From Cellulomonas sp. B6 (GTDB taxonomy: Bacteria; Actinomycetota; Actinomycetes; Actinomycetales; Cellulomonadaceae), in contig NZ_LNTD01000229.1 in NCBI RefSeq assembly GCF_001462455.1, positions 1 through 58,703 of the forward strand: a DNA stretch of 58,703 bases, in the 5' to 3' direction. A program made the translations under genes and the position numbers. This document shows, in pieces, positions 35,856 to 45,423 of the stretch; within the stretch, counting starts at the first letter, position 1, and each line of letters opens with the position of its first letter. The notes under the pieces were generated by a model. That model did no database searches. It saw only the letters and a list, made by a program, of their open reading frames with translations, and was not told the origin of the DNA.

Positions 35856-37787
35856 TTGGCACCTCCTCCCCGCCGTCGTGAACGGCCGGTCCGCACGCTC
35901 GTCACCCTCGGGGTGGTCGTGGTCGCGCTCTTCGCGACGATCCTCGCCGGCACGCGCTGGGGAGACGCCGCGCTGACGCCGAACCTCGCGCTCGACCTCG
36001 AGGGCGGGACGCAGATCGTCCTGCAGCCCGTGCCCGAGGTCGCCGGCCAGGTGACCTCGGACACGATCAACCAGGCCATCGCGGTCATCCGGCAGCGTGT
36101 CGACGCCTCGGGCGTCGCGGAGGCCGAGATCACGAGCCAGGGCGGCGACAAGATCGTGGTCGCGCTTCCGGGCCGTCCCGACGAGGCGACGCTCGACCTG
36201 GTGCGCACGTCCGCCCAGATGGAGTTCCGGCCGGTGCTCGTCGAGGGCTCGCCGACACCCGCCACCGCGACCGACCCCTCGGCCGAGGCCACGCCGCCGG
36301 CCGACGGCGCGACGGCGGCCCCCGCGGACGGAACGGCCGACGACGCCGCGGCACCGGCCGACGACGCCGCGGCTCCGGCAGATGACGCAGCCGCCGCGGC
36401 CGACGACGCGGCGGCTCCCGCCGCTGACGCCGCGCCCTCCGACGAGCCCGCGAAGGCCGCCCCGGACAGCCCCAGCGACATCGCGTACTACGTGACCCCC
36501 GCGGTCCAGGCGCAGTTCGACGCGCTCGACTGCACGCTGCCCGCGAACCGCACCGGTGGCGCCCCCGGGCCCGCCGACAAGGCGTTCGTCGCGTGCGAGC
36601 AGGAGGGCCAGGCGAAGTACATCCTGGGCCCGGTCGAGATCCCGGGTGCCGACATCAAGAGCGCGTCCTCCGGCATGGGGATGAGCCAGTCCGGCGTCTC
36701 GACGGGCCAGTGGGTCGTCAACCTCGAGTTCACGTCCGCCGGCACGCCGAAGTTCACCGAGGTCACGACCCGCCTGGCCGGGCAGACCCGACCGCTGAAC
36801 CAGTTCGCCGTCGTGCTCGACGCGCTCGTCATCTCGGCGCCGTCGGTCAGCAACGTCATCCCGGACGGCAAGGCGGAGATCTCCGGCACGTTCACGCGGC
36901 AGACCGCGGCGACGCTGGCCAACCAGCTGAACTTCGGAGCGCTGCCCGTCAGCTTCGAGGTGCAGAGCGAGCAGCAGATCTCCGCGACGCTCGGCTCGGA
37001 GCAGCTCGAGAAGGGTCTGCTCGCGGGCATCTTCGGCCTGCTGCTCGTCGTGGTCTACTCCCTGTTCCAGTACCGGACCCTCGGTCTGGTGACGGTGGCC
37101 TCGCTGCTCGTGGCCGCCGTCGTCACGTACGGCGTGATCACGTTGCTCTCGTGGTTGCAGGGCTACCGGCTCTCGCTGCCCGGGGTCGCGGGCCTGATCG
37201 TCGCCATCGGCATCACCGCGGACTCGTTCATCGTGTACTTCGAACGCATCCGCGACGAGCTGCGCGACGGACGGACCCTCGGTGCGGCGGTCGACAAGGG
37301 CTGGGACCGCGCGCGGCGCACGATCCTGGCGTCCGACGCCGTCAACTTCACCGCGGCGATCGTGCTCTACCTGCTCGCGGTCGGCGGCGTGCGCGGCTTC
37401 GCCTTCACGCTCGGCCTGACGACCCTCGTCGACCTCGTCGTGGTCTTCCTCTTCACGCACCCGCTCATGACGCTGCTGGCACGGACGCGGTTCTTCGCCG
37501 ACGGCCACCCGGCCTCGGGTCTCGACCCGCGCCGCCTCGGCGTCGACGGCGCGCGCTACGTCGGCCGCGGTCGTGTCACCACGCCCGGGCAGCGCGCCAA
37601 GGGCACCGCGGACGCGCCCACCCCGCGCGAGCCCGTCTCGGTCGGTGCCACGGGCATGACGATCGCGGAGCGCCGCGCGGCGGCGCGAGCGGCCGAGGCG
37701 GCGAGCGCACCGCCGCAGGACGACCCACCCACCGCCGGCACGACCGACGCGCCCGTCGACGGCCGTCCCGAGGGGAGCGACCGCTGA
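35856..37787 (+). CDS. secD: Protein translocase subunit SecD
   Basis: A 643-residue SecD, which with SecF uses the proton gradient to pull exported proteins out of the Sec channel. It has a first membrane segment near 12-30, the large extracytoplasmic P1 region, and five more membrane segments from about 390 to 560 (GLIVAIGITADSFIVYFERI is the diagnostic segment, in part GITADSFIVYFERIRDE). TTG 35856 is chosen because GAGAGAAG precedes it and it gives the standard N-terminus. Residues about 130-205 are an Ala/Asp/Pro-rich low-complexity insert with four 7-residue repeats. The stop overlaps the secF ATG by one base. Confidence 0.94.
   Translation: MAPPPRRRERPVRTLVTLGVVVVALFATILAGTRWGDAALTPNLALDLEGGTQIVLQPVPEVAGQVTSDTINQAIAVIRQRVDASGVAEAEITSQGGDKIVVALPGRPDEATLDLVRTSAQMEFRPVLVEGSPTPATATDPSAEATPPADGATAAPADGTADDAAAPADDAAAPADDAAAAADDAAAPAADAAPSDEPAKAAPDSPSDIAYYVTPAVQAQFDALDCTLPANRTGGAPGPADKAFVACEQEGQAKYILGPVEIPGADIKSASSGMGMSQSGVSTGQWVVNLEFTSAGTPKFTEVTTRLAGQTRPLNQFAVVLDALVISAPSVSNVIPDGKAEISGTFTRQTAATLANQLNFGALPVSFEVQSEQQISATLGSEQLEKGLLAGIFGLLLVVVYSLFQYRTLGLVTVASLLVAAVVTYGVITLLSWLQGYRLSLPGVAGLIVAIGITADSFIVYFERIRDELRDGRTLGAAVDKGWDRARRTILASDAVNFTAAIVLYLLAVGGVRGFAFTLGLTTLVDLVVVFLFTHPLMTLLARTRFFADGHPASGLDPRRLGVDGARYVGRGRVTTPGQRAKGTADAPTPREPVSVGATGMTIAERRAAARAAEAASAPPQDDPPTAGTTDAPVDGRPEGSDR
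36336..36419 (+). repeat. Four tandem 21-bp repeats inside secD
   Basis: Four in-frame copies encode A-D-D-A-A-A-P (the third ends in A). Copies 1 and 2 differ by one base; copies 3 and 4 differ more at synonymous sites. They correspond to SecD residues 161-188. Confidence 0.85.
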
Positions 37788-38890
37788 TGGCCTCCGGATT
37801 CGCCCAGTGGGGCAACGACCTGTACACGGGTCGGCGCTCGTACGACATCGTCGGCCGACGCCGCGTCTGGTACGCGATCTCGGCCGTGCTGGTCCTGATC
37901 TCCGCGGTGCTGCTCGTCAAGCCCGGGCTCAACCCCGGCATCGAGTTCCGCGGCGGTTCCGAGTTCGTCGTCTCCGGCGTCTCGACGACCGACCAGCAGC
38001 TCGCGATCGACACCGTCCAGGCCGTCGCGCCGAGCGAGAGCCCGCGCGTCAGCACGGTCGGCGGCTCGTCGCTGCGGATCCAGACCGCCGAGCTGACCAA
38101 CGACCAGGTCGAGCAGGTCAAGACCGGCCTGATGACGGCGTTCGACGTCACCCAGGACGAGGTCACGAGCGCCTTCGTCGGACCGTCCTGGGGCAAGGAC
38201 GTGTCGCAGAAGGCCATCACGGGTCTGATCGTCTTCCTCGTGTTCGTGTCGATCGTCATGACCGTCTACTTCCGCAACTGGCGGATGGCGGCCGCTGCGC
38301 TCCTCGCGCTGTTCCACGACCTGATCATCACGGTCGGCATCTACGCGGCGATCGGCTGGGAGGTCACGCCCGCGACGGTCATCGGGTTCCTCACGATCCT
38401 CGGGTACTCGATCTACGACACGGTCGTCGTCTTCGACAAGGTGCGCGAGAACACCTCCGACGCGCTCGACCAGAGCAGGTTCACCTACGCGGAGAAGGCG
38501 AACCTCGCGGTCAACCAGACGCTCGTCCGGTCGATCAACACCTCGGTCGTCGCGCTCCTGCCCGTCGCCTCGATCCTCGTGGTCGGCGCGTTCATCCTCG
38601 GCGCCGGCACGCTGCGGGACATCGCCCTCGCGCTCTTCGTCGGCATGTTCGTCGGGACGTTCTCGTCGATCTTCATCGCGACGCCCCTCGAGGTCACGCT
38701 GCGCGAGCGCGAGAAGCCCGTGCGCCAGCACACCGCCAAGGTGCTCGCGGTGCGCTCGGGCGTGACCGCGACGGACGCCCAGGACGGTGCGCCCGTCGCC
38801 GTCGGTGCCGGCACGCCGCGCGCCACGGCGGCGCTGCGCCCCGGGGGGCACCTCGGGCAGTCGGCGCAGCCGAAGCGGAAGAAGCGGTGA
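37787..38890 (+). CDS. secF: Protein translocase subunit SecF
   Basis: A 367-residue SecF with six membrane segments, the P1-like domain after the first, and the family segment ILGYSIYDTVVVFDKVREN near 205-222. It forms the SecDF complex with the preceding gene. ATG 37787 overlaps the secD stop by one base. A basic and Ala/Gly-rich cytoplasmic tail of about 60 residues ends in QPKRKKR. The stop overlaps the apt GTG by 4 bases. Confidence 0.95.
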   Translation: MASGFAQWGNDLYTGRRSYDIVGRRRVWYAISAVLVLISAVLLVKPGLNPGIEFRGGSEFVVSGVSTTDQQLAIDTVQAVAPSESPRVSTVGGSSLRIQTAELTNDQVEQVKTGLMTAFDVTQDEVTSAFVGPSWGKDVSQKAITGLIVFLVFVSIVMTVYFRNWRMAAAALLALFHDLIITVGIYAAIGWEVTPATVIGFLTILGYSIYDTVVVFDKVRENTSDALDQSRFTYAEKANLAVNQTLVRSINTSVVALLPVASILVVGAFILGAGTLRDIALALFVGMFVGTFSSIFIATPLEVTLREREKPVRQHTAKVLAVRSGVTATDAQDGAPVAVGAGTPRATAALRPGGHLGQSAQPKRKKR

Positions 38891-39441
38891 GCGTCGTGGC
38901 CGACGGGACGTCGGCGCGCGACGAGCTCGCCCGGCGCGTCGACGGCCTGCTGCGGACGGTGCCGGACTTCCCGGAGCCGGGCATCCAGTTCCGGGACATC
39001 ATGCCGCTGCTCGCCGACGCCGCCGCGTTCGCGGCCGTGGTCGACGGGTTCGCGGCGGCCGTCCCCGGCCCGGTCGACCTCGTGGCAGGCATGGAGGCCC
39101 GTGGCTTCCTGCTCGCCGCGCCGGTCGCGACCGCGCTCGGCGCAGGCGTCGTCCCCGTGCGCAAGGCGGGCAAGCTGCCGGGACCGGTCGCGTCGCAGTC
39201 CTACGCGCTCGAGTACGGGACCGCCGCCGTCGAGGTCCAGCCGTTCACGATCCCCGCGGGGTCGCGCGTCCTGGTCGTCGACGACGTCCTGGCGACCGGC
39301 GGGACCGCCGCGGCGACCGTCCGCCTCCTCGAGGAGTGCGGCGCGCAGGTCGTCGGGCTGAGCTTCCTCGTCGAGCTCGGGGCCCTCGCGGGTCGTGCGC
39401 TCCTCGACGGACACCGCGTCGACGCGCTGCTGACGATCTGA
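38887..39441 (+). CDS. apt: Adenine phosphoribosyltransferase
   Basis: A 184-residue purine salvage enzyme that makes AMP from adenine and PRPP. The PRPP loop VLVVDDVLATGGT lies near 128-140, and FPEPGIQFRDIMPLL at the N-terminus is typical. GTG 38887 overlaps the secF stop. The apt-rel order is widely conserved. A perfect hairpin follows before rel. Confidence 0.94.
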   Translation: MSVVADGTSARDELARRVDGLLRTVPDFPEPGIQFRDIMPLLADAAAFAAVVDGFAAAVPGPVDLVAGMEARGFLLAAPVATALGAGVVPVRKAGKLPGPVASQSYALEYGTAAVEVQPFTIPAGSRVLVVDDVLATGGTAAATVRLLEECGAQVVGLSFLVELGALAGRALLDGHRVDALLTI

Positions 39442-39449
39442 CGCGCCGA

Positions 39450-39478
39450 CGGCGCACCGGTGGACCGCCGGTGCGCCG
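39450..39478 (+). terminator. Terminator between apt and rel
   Basis: CGGCGCACCGG pairs perfectly with CCGGTGCGCCG (11 bp, 7-base loop), 8 bases after the apt stop. Confidence 0.7.
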
Positions 39479-39506
39479 CCGGTCCGGCGCGCGGCACGCT
39501 CGGCCG

Positions 39507-39512
39507 TAGACT
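39507..39512 (+). promoter_or_regulatory. -10 box of rel
   Basis: TAGACT implies a leader of about 18 bases, which contains GGGAGG 8 bases before ATG 39537. Confidence 0.55.
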
Positions 39513-39536
39513 CGTCCGGACCAGGGAGGGTGCGAG

Positions 39537-41942
39537 ATGGCGGACAAGACGGGGACCGGTACGGAGGCCGCCGACGCGGCCGTCACCGGAGCGCCCGCGA
39601 CGCCGCCGCGCGGTGCGCGGGGCGTGCCGTCGACGCCCGCCGGCGGCGTGACCGGGGTGGGGGAGCCGGAGCCCGCGACGGGCTCGACCAGTCGCGTCCG
39701 GGCACGTCTCGCGCGGCTCTCGGGCCGGTCCGGTCCCGCGTACCCCGCGCTCGAACCGGTGCTGCAGGCGGTCCGCACCAACCACCCGAAGGCCGACCTC
39801 AGCGTCATCGAGCAGGCCTACGTGGTCGCCGAGCAGGCGCACCGCGGTCAGATGCGCAAGAGCGGCGACCCCTACATCACCCACCCGGTCGCGGTCGCCA
39901 CGATCCTGGCCGAGCTCGGCATGACCCCGTCGACGCTCGTGGCCGCCCTGCTCCACGACACCGTCGAGGACACCGACTACTCGCTCGACCAGCTGCGCCG
40001 CGAGTTCGGCCCCGAGGTCGCGATGCTGGTCGACGGCGTCACGAAGCTCGACAAGGTCGCCTACGGGGACGCCGCGCAGGCCGAGACGGTCCGCAAGATG
40101 GTCGTCGCGATGTCGCGCGACATCCGGGTCCTGGTGATCAAGCTCGCCGACCGGCTGCACAACGCGCGGACCTGGAAGTTCGTGTCCTCGGCGTCCGCCG
40201 AGAAGAAGGCGCGCGAGACGCTCGAGATCTACGCGCCGCTCGCGCACCGGCTCGGCATGAACACGATCAAGTGGGAGCTCGAGGACCTGTCGTTCGCGAC
40301 GCTCTACCCCAAGGTCTACGACGAGATCGTGCACCTGGTCGCCGAGCGGGCGCCCGCGCGCGAGGAGTACCTCGCGACCGTCCGGGAGCAGGTGGGGGCG
40401 GACCTGCGGTCCGCCAAGATCAAGGCCACCGTGACCGGTCGGCCCAAGCACTACTACTCGATCTACCAGAAGATGATCGTGCGCGGCCGCGACTTCGCCG
40501 ACATCTACGACCTCGTGGGCGTCCGCGTCCTGGTCGACACGGTCCGCGACTGCTACGCGGCGCTCGGTGCGCTGCACGCGCGGTGGAACCCGGTGCCCGG
40601 CCGGTTCAAGGACTACATCGCGATGCCGAAGTTCAACCTCTACCAGTCGCTGCACACGACCGTGATCGGGCCGGGCGGCAAGCCCGTGGAGATCCAGATC
40701 CGCACGCACGACATGCACCGGCGCGCGGAGTACGGCGTCGCGGCGCACTGGAAGTACAAGGAGACCGCGAAGAGCGGGCAGCCCGACACCGCCGGCAACG
40801 ACATGACGTGGCTGCGTCAGCTCGTCGACTGGCAGCGGGAGACCGCCGACCCGACCGAGTTCCTCGACCTGCTGCGCGACGAGATCGCGGGCGCCGAGGT
40901 GTACGTCTTCACGCCCAAGGGCGACGTGCAGGCGCTGCCCTCGGGGGCGACACCGGTCGACTTCGCGTACGCCGTGCACACCGACGTCGGCCACCGCACG
41001 ATGGGCGCGCGCGTCAACGGTCGGCTGGTCCCGCTGGACTCGGTGCTCGAGAACGGCGACGTCGTCGAGGTCTTCACGTCGCGCTCCGAGACCGCCGGGC
41101 CCAGCCGCGACTGGCTCGCGTTCGTCAAGAGCCCCCGCGCGCGCAACAAGATCCGCCAGTGGTTCACCAAGGAGCGGCGCGAGGAGGCGATCGAGCACGG
41201 CAAGGACGCGATCGCCAAGGCGATGCGCAAGCAGAACCTGCCGATCCAGCGCCTGATGTCGCACGAGGCGCTGCTCGCGCTCGCGCACGAGATGCGGTTC
41301 GCCGACGTCTCGGCCCTGTACGCGGCCGTCGGCGAGGGTCAGGCCTCCGCGGCGTCGGTCGTGCAGCGGCTCGTGCACTCGCTGGGCGGCGAGCCGGCCG
41401 CCGAGGAGGACATCGCCGAGACGGCGCGTCCGGGAGCCACCGCGCGTCGCGTGCGCACGGGCGACCCGGGCGTCGTCGTCAAGGGCGTCGGCGACGTGTG
41501 GGTCAAGCTCGCCAAGTGCTGCACACCCGTGCCCGGCGACGACATCGTCGGCTTCGTGACGCGCGGCGCCGGGGTGTCGGTCCACCGCTCGGACTGCCTC
41601 AACGTCGAGGCGCTGCGGGAGCAGCCCGAGCGCATCGTCGAGGTGGCATGGTCCCACACCAGCTCGCAGCTGTTCCTCGTGCAGATCCAGGTCGAGGCGC
41701 TCGACCGGTCGCGTCTGCTGTCGGACGTCACGCGCGTGCTGTCCGACCACCACGTCAACATCCTGTCCGCCTCGGTGTCGACCTCGCGCGACCGCGTCGC
41801 GCTGTCGCGGTTCGTCTTCGAGATGGCGGAGCCGTCGCACCTGGCGTCCGTGCTGTCCGCGGTGCGGCGCATCGAGGGCGTGTTCGACGTCTACCGGATC
41901 ACGGGGTCGCGTGGCGCCGAGGAGCCGGCGATCCGCGCCTGA
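39537..41942 (+). CDS. rel: Bifunctional (p)ppGpp synthetase/hydrolase Rel
   Basis: An 801-residue long RelA/SpoT homologue. The hydrolase HD domain is intact (LLHDTVED with H140 and D141), so it can both make and break (p)ppGpp. The synthetase has [10 protein letters not shown] near 305 and [10 protein letters not shown] near 367. TGS ([18 protein letters not shown], from about 456), a zinc-finger/helical region ([14 protein letters not shown]) and an ACT domain (about 725-795) follow. The first 60 residues are Gly/Ala/Pro-rich. An AbiEi-like reading frame on the other strand runs into its 3' end. Confidence 0.95.
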   Translation: MADKTGTGTEAADAAVTGAPATPPRGARGVPSTPAGGVTGVGEPEPATGSTSRVRARLARLSGRSGPAYPALEPVLQAVRTNHPKADLSVIEQAYVVAEQAHRGQMRKSGDPYITHPVAVATILAELGMTPSTLVAALLHDTVEDTDYSLDQLRREFGPEVAMLVDGVTKLDKVAYGDAAQAETVRKMVVAMSRDIRVLVIKLADRLHNARTWKFVSSASAEKKARETLEIYAPLAHRLGMNTIKWELEDLSFATLYPKVYDEIVHLVAERAPAREEYLATVREQVGADLRSAKIKATVTGRPKHYYSIYQKMIVRGRDFADIYDLVGVRVLVDTVRDCYAALGALHARWNPVPGRFKDYIAMPKFNLYQSLHTTVIGPGGKPVEIQIRTHDMHRRAEYGVAAHWKYKETAKSGQPDTAGNDMTWLRQLVDWQRETADPTEFLDLLRDEIAGAEVYVFTPKGDVQALPSGATPVDFAYAVHTDVGHRTMGARVNGRLVPLDSVLENGDVVEVFTSRSETAGPSRDWLAFVKSPRARNKIRQWFTKERREEAIEHGKDAIAKAMRKQNLPIQRLMSHEALLALAHEMRFADVSALYAAVGEGQASAASVVQRLVHSLGGEPAAEEDIAETARPGATARRVRTGDPGVVVKGVGDVWVKLAKCCTPVPGDDIVGFVTRGAGVSVHRSDCLNVEALREQPERIVEVAWSHTSSQLFLVQIQVEALDRSRLLSDVTRVLSDHHVNILSASVSTSRDRVALSRFVFEMAEPSHLASVLSAVRRIEGVFDVYRITGSRGAEEPAIRA

Positions 41943-42563
41943 GAGCGGCACGGCTCGGCGGGGCCGCAGGACGCCCCGCGCTCGGCGTCGACGGGCGAGC
42001 ACCGCCCGCGCGCCGCGCACGCCGCGACCGCCGCTCCGTTCGGTCAGCAGGCGCAGGGCCCTGCCGGTGTCGAGGCCGACGCCGACGAGCGCCCGGAGGA
42101 CGGGCACGGCGTCGTCGGCCGGGAGCCAGCGGGCCACGTCGAGCGCCGTGCGCAGCACCGTGGTCACGCGGACGTCGCCGAGGTCCACGACGTCGTCCTG
42201 CGCGAGGTCGGCCTCGTGGGTGCGGCGATCGGGGTGCGGGTCGGGGCGCCGTGCACGCGTGCGCACGAGGACGTCCAATCGCGGTGGCGGCGCACCGCCC
42301 GTGTGCACCCAGGCGGCGCTGCGCCGGCCGACGGCGGCCCGGTGCGGGACGAGGGCGTGGAGCGCGGCCGCCCGCACCGCCGGGTCCTCGGGGTGCGTCG
42401 TGACGCGCGCCGCGTCGAGCCACAGGGGTGCCAGCAGCCCGTCGCGGTGCAGGCCGGCCCACTCGAGCGGCGTCATGTCGGCGCGGTGCACGACCGGCGG
42501 GACGGGCGGCGTGCGCGGCCGCAGCCGGTGCAGGGGTGCAGGGGCGGGGGCGTTCGTGGTCAC
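41943..42563 (-). pseudogene. AbiEi-like antitoxin-family gene without a usable stop, probably frameshifted
   Basis: From GTG 42563 the frame encodes about 200 residues that look like actinobacterial proteins annotated as type IV toxin-antitoxin AbiEi-like: MTPLEWAGLHRDGL, AVGRRSAAWVHTGG, RVTTVLRTALDVARWLP and GVRGARAVLA. After that point the similarity stops, and the frame has no stop codon until 39201, deep in the antisense of rel. A shift of frame near 42000 would give a stop at 41899. I read this as a frameshifted or decayed gene; a sequence error is possible. There is no partner toxin gene next to it. AbiEi naming is by family resemblance only. Confidence 0.55.
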
Positions 42564-42570
42564 GAACGCC

Positions 42571-42615
42571 AGGATGCCCGCCCGCTCCCCGGTACGGGGT
42601 GCGGACGGGCATCCT
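42571..42615 (-). terminator. Long interrupted palindrome, terminator of the DUF349 gene
   Basis: AGGATGCCCG and CGGGCATCCT (10 bp) are followed inward by CCGC/GCGG and CCCC/GGGG with single mismatches, around a 5-base loop. It lies 12 bases past the DUF349 stop. It could also act on the other strand. Confidence 0.7.
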
Positions 42616-42627
42616 GTGGACGACGCG

Positions 42628-44457
42628 TCAGCCGCGGGCCTCGGCGGCCGCGCGCTGCACCTGCTCGAGCCACGCGCGTCGCGCGTCGAGGGCGCTGCGC
42701 GCCTCGTCGACCTTGCGCTGGTCGCCCGCCGCGAGCGCCTTCTCGAGGTCGGCCTCGAGTCCGGCGATGGCCTGCTCGAGCTGCGCCGCCGCACCCTCGG
42801 CGCGCGCACGCGTCTCGGGGTTCGTGCGCCGCCACTGCGCCGAGTCGGCGTCGCGGACGGCGCTCTCGACGGCGCGCATGCGACCCTCGACGCGCTGGAC
42901 GTCGGCACGCGGCACCTTGCCCGCCGCGTCCCAGCGGTCCTGCAGGGAGCGCAGCGCGGCCTTCGCGGCGGTGAGGTCGCGCACCGGCAGGAGGGCCTCT
43001 GCCTCGACGAGCAGGGCCTCCTTGACCTCGAGGTTCGCGCGGTACCCCTCGTCGACGGCCTGGTTGGCGGCGTCGCGTGCGGCGAAGAACGCGTCCTGCG
43101 CGGTGCGGAAGCGGCCCCACAGCGCGTCGTCGACCTGTCGGCTCGCGCGACCCGCGGCCTTCCAGCGCGTCATGAGGTCGCGGAACGCGGCGGACGTCGC
43201 ACCCCAGTCGGTGCTCGTCGCGAGCGCCTCGGCCTCGGCGACCAGCTGCTCCTTGGCGGACTTCGCGTCCGCGTTGCGGGCCTCGAGCTCGGCGAAGAAG
43301 TGCCGCCGCTCACGGTCGAACGTGGTGCGCGCGTGGCTGAACCGCTTCCACAGCGACTCCTCCGTGGGCCGGTCGATGCGCGGTCCGGAGCGCTGCGCGT
43401 CCTTCCACTGGTCGAGCAGCTGGCGCAGCTGCTCGCCGGCCGGACGCCACTGGATGCGTGCCGGGTCGGTGGCGGCGATCTTCTCCGCCTGCTCGACGAT
43501 CTGCGTCCGGGAGGCGATCGCCGACTCGCGCGCGGCGGCGCGCTCGGCCTCGGCCTGGGCCCGCCGCTCCTTGGCCCGCTCGCGCAGCCCGTCGAGGCGC
43601 GTCCGCAGACCGTCCAGGTCGCCGACCGCGGCGGGCTCGGCGAGCTCCTCCGTCAGGCGCGCGAGCGTCTGGTCGATCTCCTTGACCGACAGGTCCGTCG
43701 CGGACAGACGCGCGTCGAAGAGCGCCACCTTCGCCTGCAGGTCCAGGAAGCGGCGCACGTAGAGCGCCAGGGCCTCGGGTGCGCTCGCCCCGGGGAACTG
43801 CCCCACGACGCGCTCACCGGCTGCCTCGACGACGTGCACCGTGCCGTCCTCGTCGACGCGGCCGAACGTCGCGGCGCGCGCCGCCTCGGCCTCCTCGTCG
43901 GGCGTGGGCACCGGCACCGGGGTGACGGCCGGAGCTCCGCCCGCGGGCCGTGCGGTCTGGCGCAGCGACGCGGGCGTCGGACGAGGCCCGCCCGGGCGGG
44001 GACGCGGCCGGGGAGCGGGCGTCGCCGGGGAGGTCGCAGCGGGCTGAGCGGGCGCCTCCGCGGTCCCCGCCGTGGTGACGTCAGCCGTGGTGTCAGCCGT
44101 CGTGGTCCCCGCGGGCGTGGCGTCCTCGGACGTCGGTGCCGCGGCGGCGGGCGCTTCCGTGCCGACGGCCTCGGACTCGTGAGCCGTCGTGGTCCCGCCC
44201 TCGGCCGGCGGCACGTCGCCGGCGGCGGTCGCGGTCTCCTGGTCGACCGGGGTCGCGTCGTCGTCGTCGGCCTCGGCGGCGTCCGCCTCCGCGGTCGTGA
44301 CCTCGCCGGGCTCGTCCGCGGTGGCCTCGTCGGCCACGGTCACGTCGTGGGCGACGGCTGCGTCCTCGGTGGGTGCCTCGGTCGCCGGCGCGTCGCCCGC
44401 GAGGGGGGGAGCCTGCTCGGCGTCGTCCACGGACGGCGTCGTCGGGTGCTCGGTCAC
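42628..44457 (-). CDS. DUF349 domain protein with long acidic N-terminus
   Basis: A 609-residue protein. Residues 1 to about 165 are an acidic, Ala/Thr/Glu-rich low-complexity region. About 175-600 carry several DUF349 repeats: Trp-centred helical units such as LWKRFSHARTTFDRERR, LMTRWKAAGRASRQVDDALWGRF and LQDRWDAAGKVPR. It is strongly helical and probably partly coiled-coil. The family function is not established. GTG 44457 overlaps the cyclophilin stop by 4 bases, so the two are cotranslated. A long palindrome ends the operon. Confidence 0.88.
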   Translation of the reverse strand: MTEHPTTPSVDDAEQAPPLAGDAPATEAPTEDAAVAHDVTVADEATADEPGEVTTAEADAAEADDDDATPVDQETATAAGDVPPAEGGTTTAHESEAVGTEAPAAAAPTSEDATPAGTTTADTTADVTTAGTAEAPAQPAATSPATPAPRPRPRPGGPRPTPASLRQTARPAGGAPAVTPVPVPTPDEEAEAARAATFGRVDEDGTVHVVEAAGERVVGQFPGASAPEALALYVRRFLDLQAKVALFDARLSATDLSVKEIDQTLARLTEELAEPAAVGDLDGLRTRLDGLRERAKERRAQAEAERAAARESAIASRTQIVEQAEKIAATDPARIQWRPAGEQLRQLLDQWKDAQRSGPRIDRPTEESLWKRFSHARTTFDRERRHFFAELEARNADAKSAKEQLVAEAEALATSTDWGATSAAFRDLMTRWKAAGRASRQVDDALWGRFRTAQDAFFAARDAANQAVDEGYRANLEVKEALLVEAEALLPVRDLTAAKAALRSLQDRWDAAGKVPRADVQRVEGRMRAVESAVRDADSAQWRRTNPETRARAEGAAAQLEQAIAGLEADLEKALAAGDQRKVDEARSALDARRAWLEQVQRAAAEARG

Positions 44458-45203
44458 TGGGTCTCCACTCCCTCGATGGTGACGTCGGTGACCGGACGTT
44501 CGGAGCCGTCCTGGGTCCCCGCGTCAGCGATGGCCTGCACGACGTCCAGACCGGACGTGATGCGGCCGAACACGGTGTAACCACCCGCCGCGTCGGACGG
44601 GATCTGCGAGTCCTCGTAGACGAGGAAGAACTGGGAGCCCATCGAGGCGCCGTCGCCGCCGATGCGCGCCATCGCGATGGTGCCCGCCGGGTACACGTCG
44701 TCGGCGGGCGCGTTCTCGACCGGGCCCCACGCGTAGCCGGGGCCTCCCTGGCCGGTCGCGGTGGGGTCGCCGCACTGCAGCACGTGGATGCCGGTCGTCA
44801 CCAGGCGGTGGCACAGCGTGCCGTCGAAGTAGCCCTCGTCGGCCAGCGTCACGAAGTTCGCGACGGCCTGCGGCGCGGCGGCGCCGTCGAGCTCGATCCC
44901 GAGGTCGCCGGCGGACGTCCGCAGCGTCCCGGTCCACGTGCGGTCCTCGGCGAGCGCCGGGTCGGGCACGACCCCGCCGTTGCCCGTGCGGGCCGGTGGT
45001 GCGCTCGGGGCCGCGGCCGGGGGCGCGTCGTCGCGGTTCAGCGCGACCACGGCGGCGGCCCCGATGCCGAGCACGAGGACGCCGACGGCACCGACGGCCA
45101 CGGTCCGGGCCCGGCGCTGCCGCGCCTGCTGCGCCTCGGCCTGCCGCGCCTGCCACTTCTCGTGCCGGCGGCGGGCGTTCTCGCGCTCGCGCTTGGAAGA
45201 CAC
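44454..45203 (-). CDS. Membrane-anchored cyclophilin-type peptidyl-prolyl isomerase
   Basis: A 249-residue protein: a charged N-terminus (SSKRERENARRRHEKW), one membrane segment (about 35-56), then an extracytoplasmic cyclophilin domain (NFVTLADEGYFDGTLCHRL, GSQFFLVYEDSQIP, GYTVFGRITSGLDVV). Some catalytic positions differ from classical cyclophilin A, so activity may be low. GTG 45203 is preferred because GAGGAGA lies just upstream; the open frame continues but without a start signal. It should help fold exported proteins. Confidence 0.9.
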   Translation of the reverse strand: MSSKRERENARRRHEKWQARQAEAQQARQRRARTVAVGAVGVLVLGIGAAAVVALNRDDAPPAAAPSAPPARTGNGGVVPDPALAEDRTWTGTLRTSAGDLGIELDGAAAPQAVANFVTLADEGYFDGTLCHRLVTTGIHVLQCGDPTATGQGGPGYAWGPVENAPADDVYPAGTIAMARIGGDGASMGSQFFLVYEDSQIPSDAAGGYTVFGRITSGLDVVQAIADAGTQDGSERPVTDVTIEGVETQ

Positions 45204-45337
45204 CGCTCTCCTCGCCTCGTCGTGCCGGCGGCGTGCGCCGTGCCTCCTGCTGCCGCCCGTCCGCGGCACCCGTGCCGTCCGTCCGGGGGACGTCCCGTGC
45301 TCGGTGCCGCGCACCGGACGTGGTGCCGGACCCCGAC

Positions 45338-45343
45338 AGTCTA
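45338..45343 (-). promoter_or_regulatory. -10 box of the cyclophilin-DUF349 operon
   Basis: TAGACT on the minus strand, about 135 bases before GTG 45203. The gap 45204-45423 holds this and the divergent box at 45412. Confidence 0.4.
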
Positions 45344-45411
45344 GGCAAGGCGGGGCGGTCGGCGTGCACGTGCGCCGCGACCCGCGCGCCGAGGCGTCGT
45401 GGCGCCTCGTC

Positions 45412-45417
45412 TAGCGT
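45412..45417 (+). promoter_or_regulatory. -10 box of the metallo-hydrolase gene, leaderless type
   Basis: TAGCGT ends 6 bases before ATG 45424. Confidence 0.6.
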
Positions 45418-45423
45418 GGGCGG

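Noticed and set aside
36336-36419. CRISPR-like array of 21-bp repeats in secD
   Set aside because: The repeats are contiguous without spacers, in frame, and code for a repeated heptapeptide.
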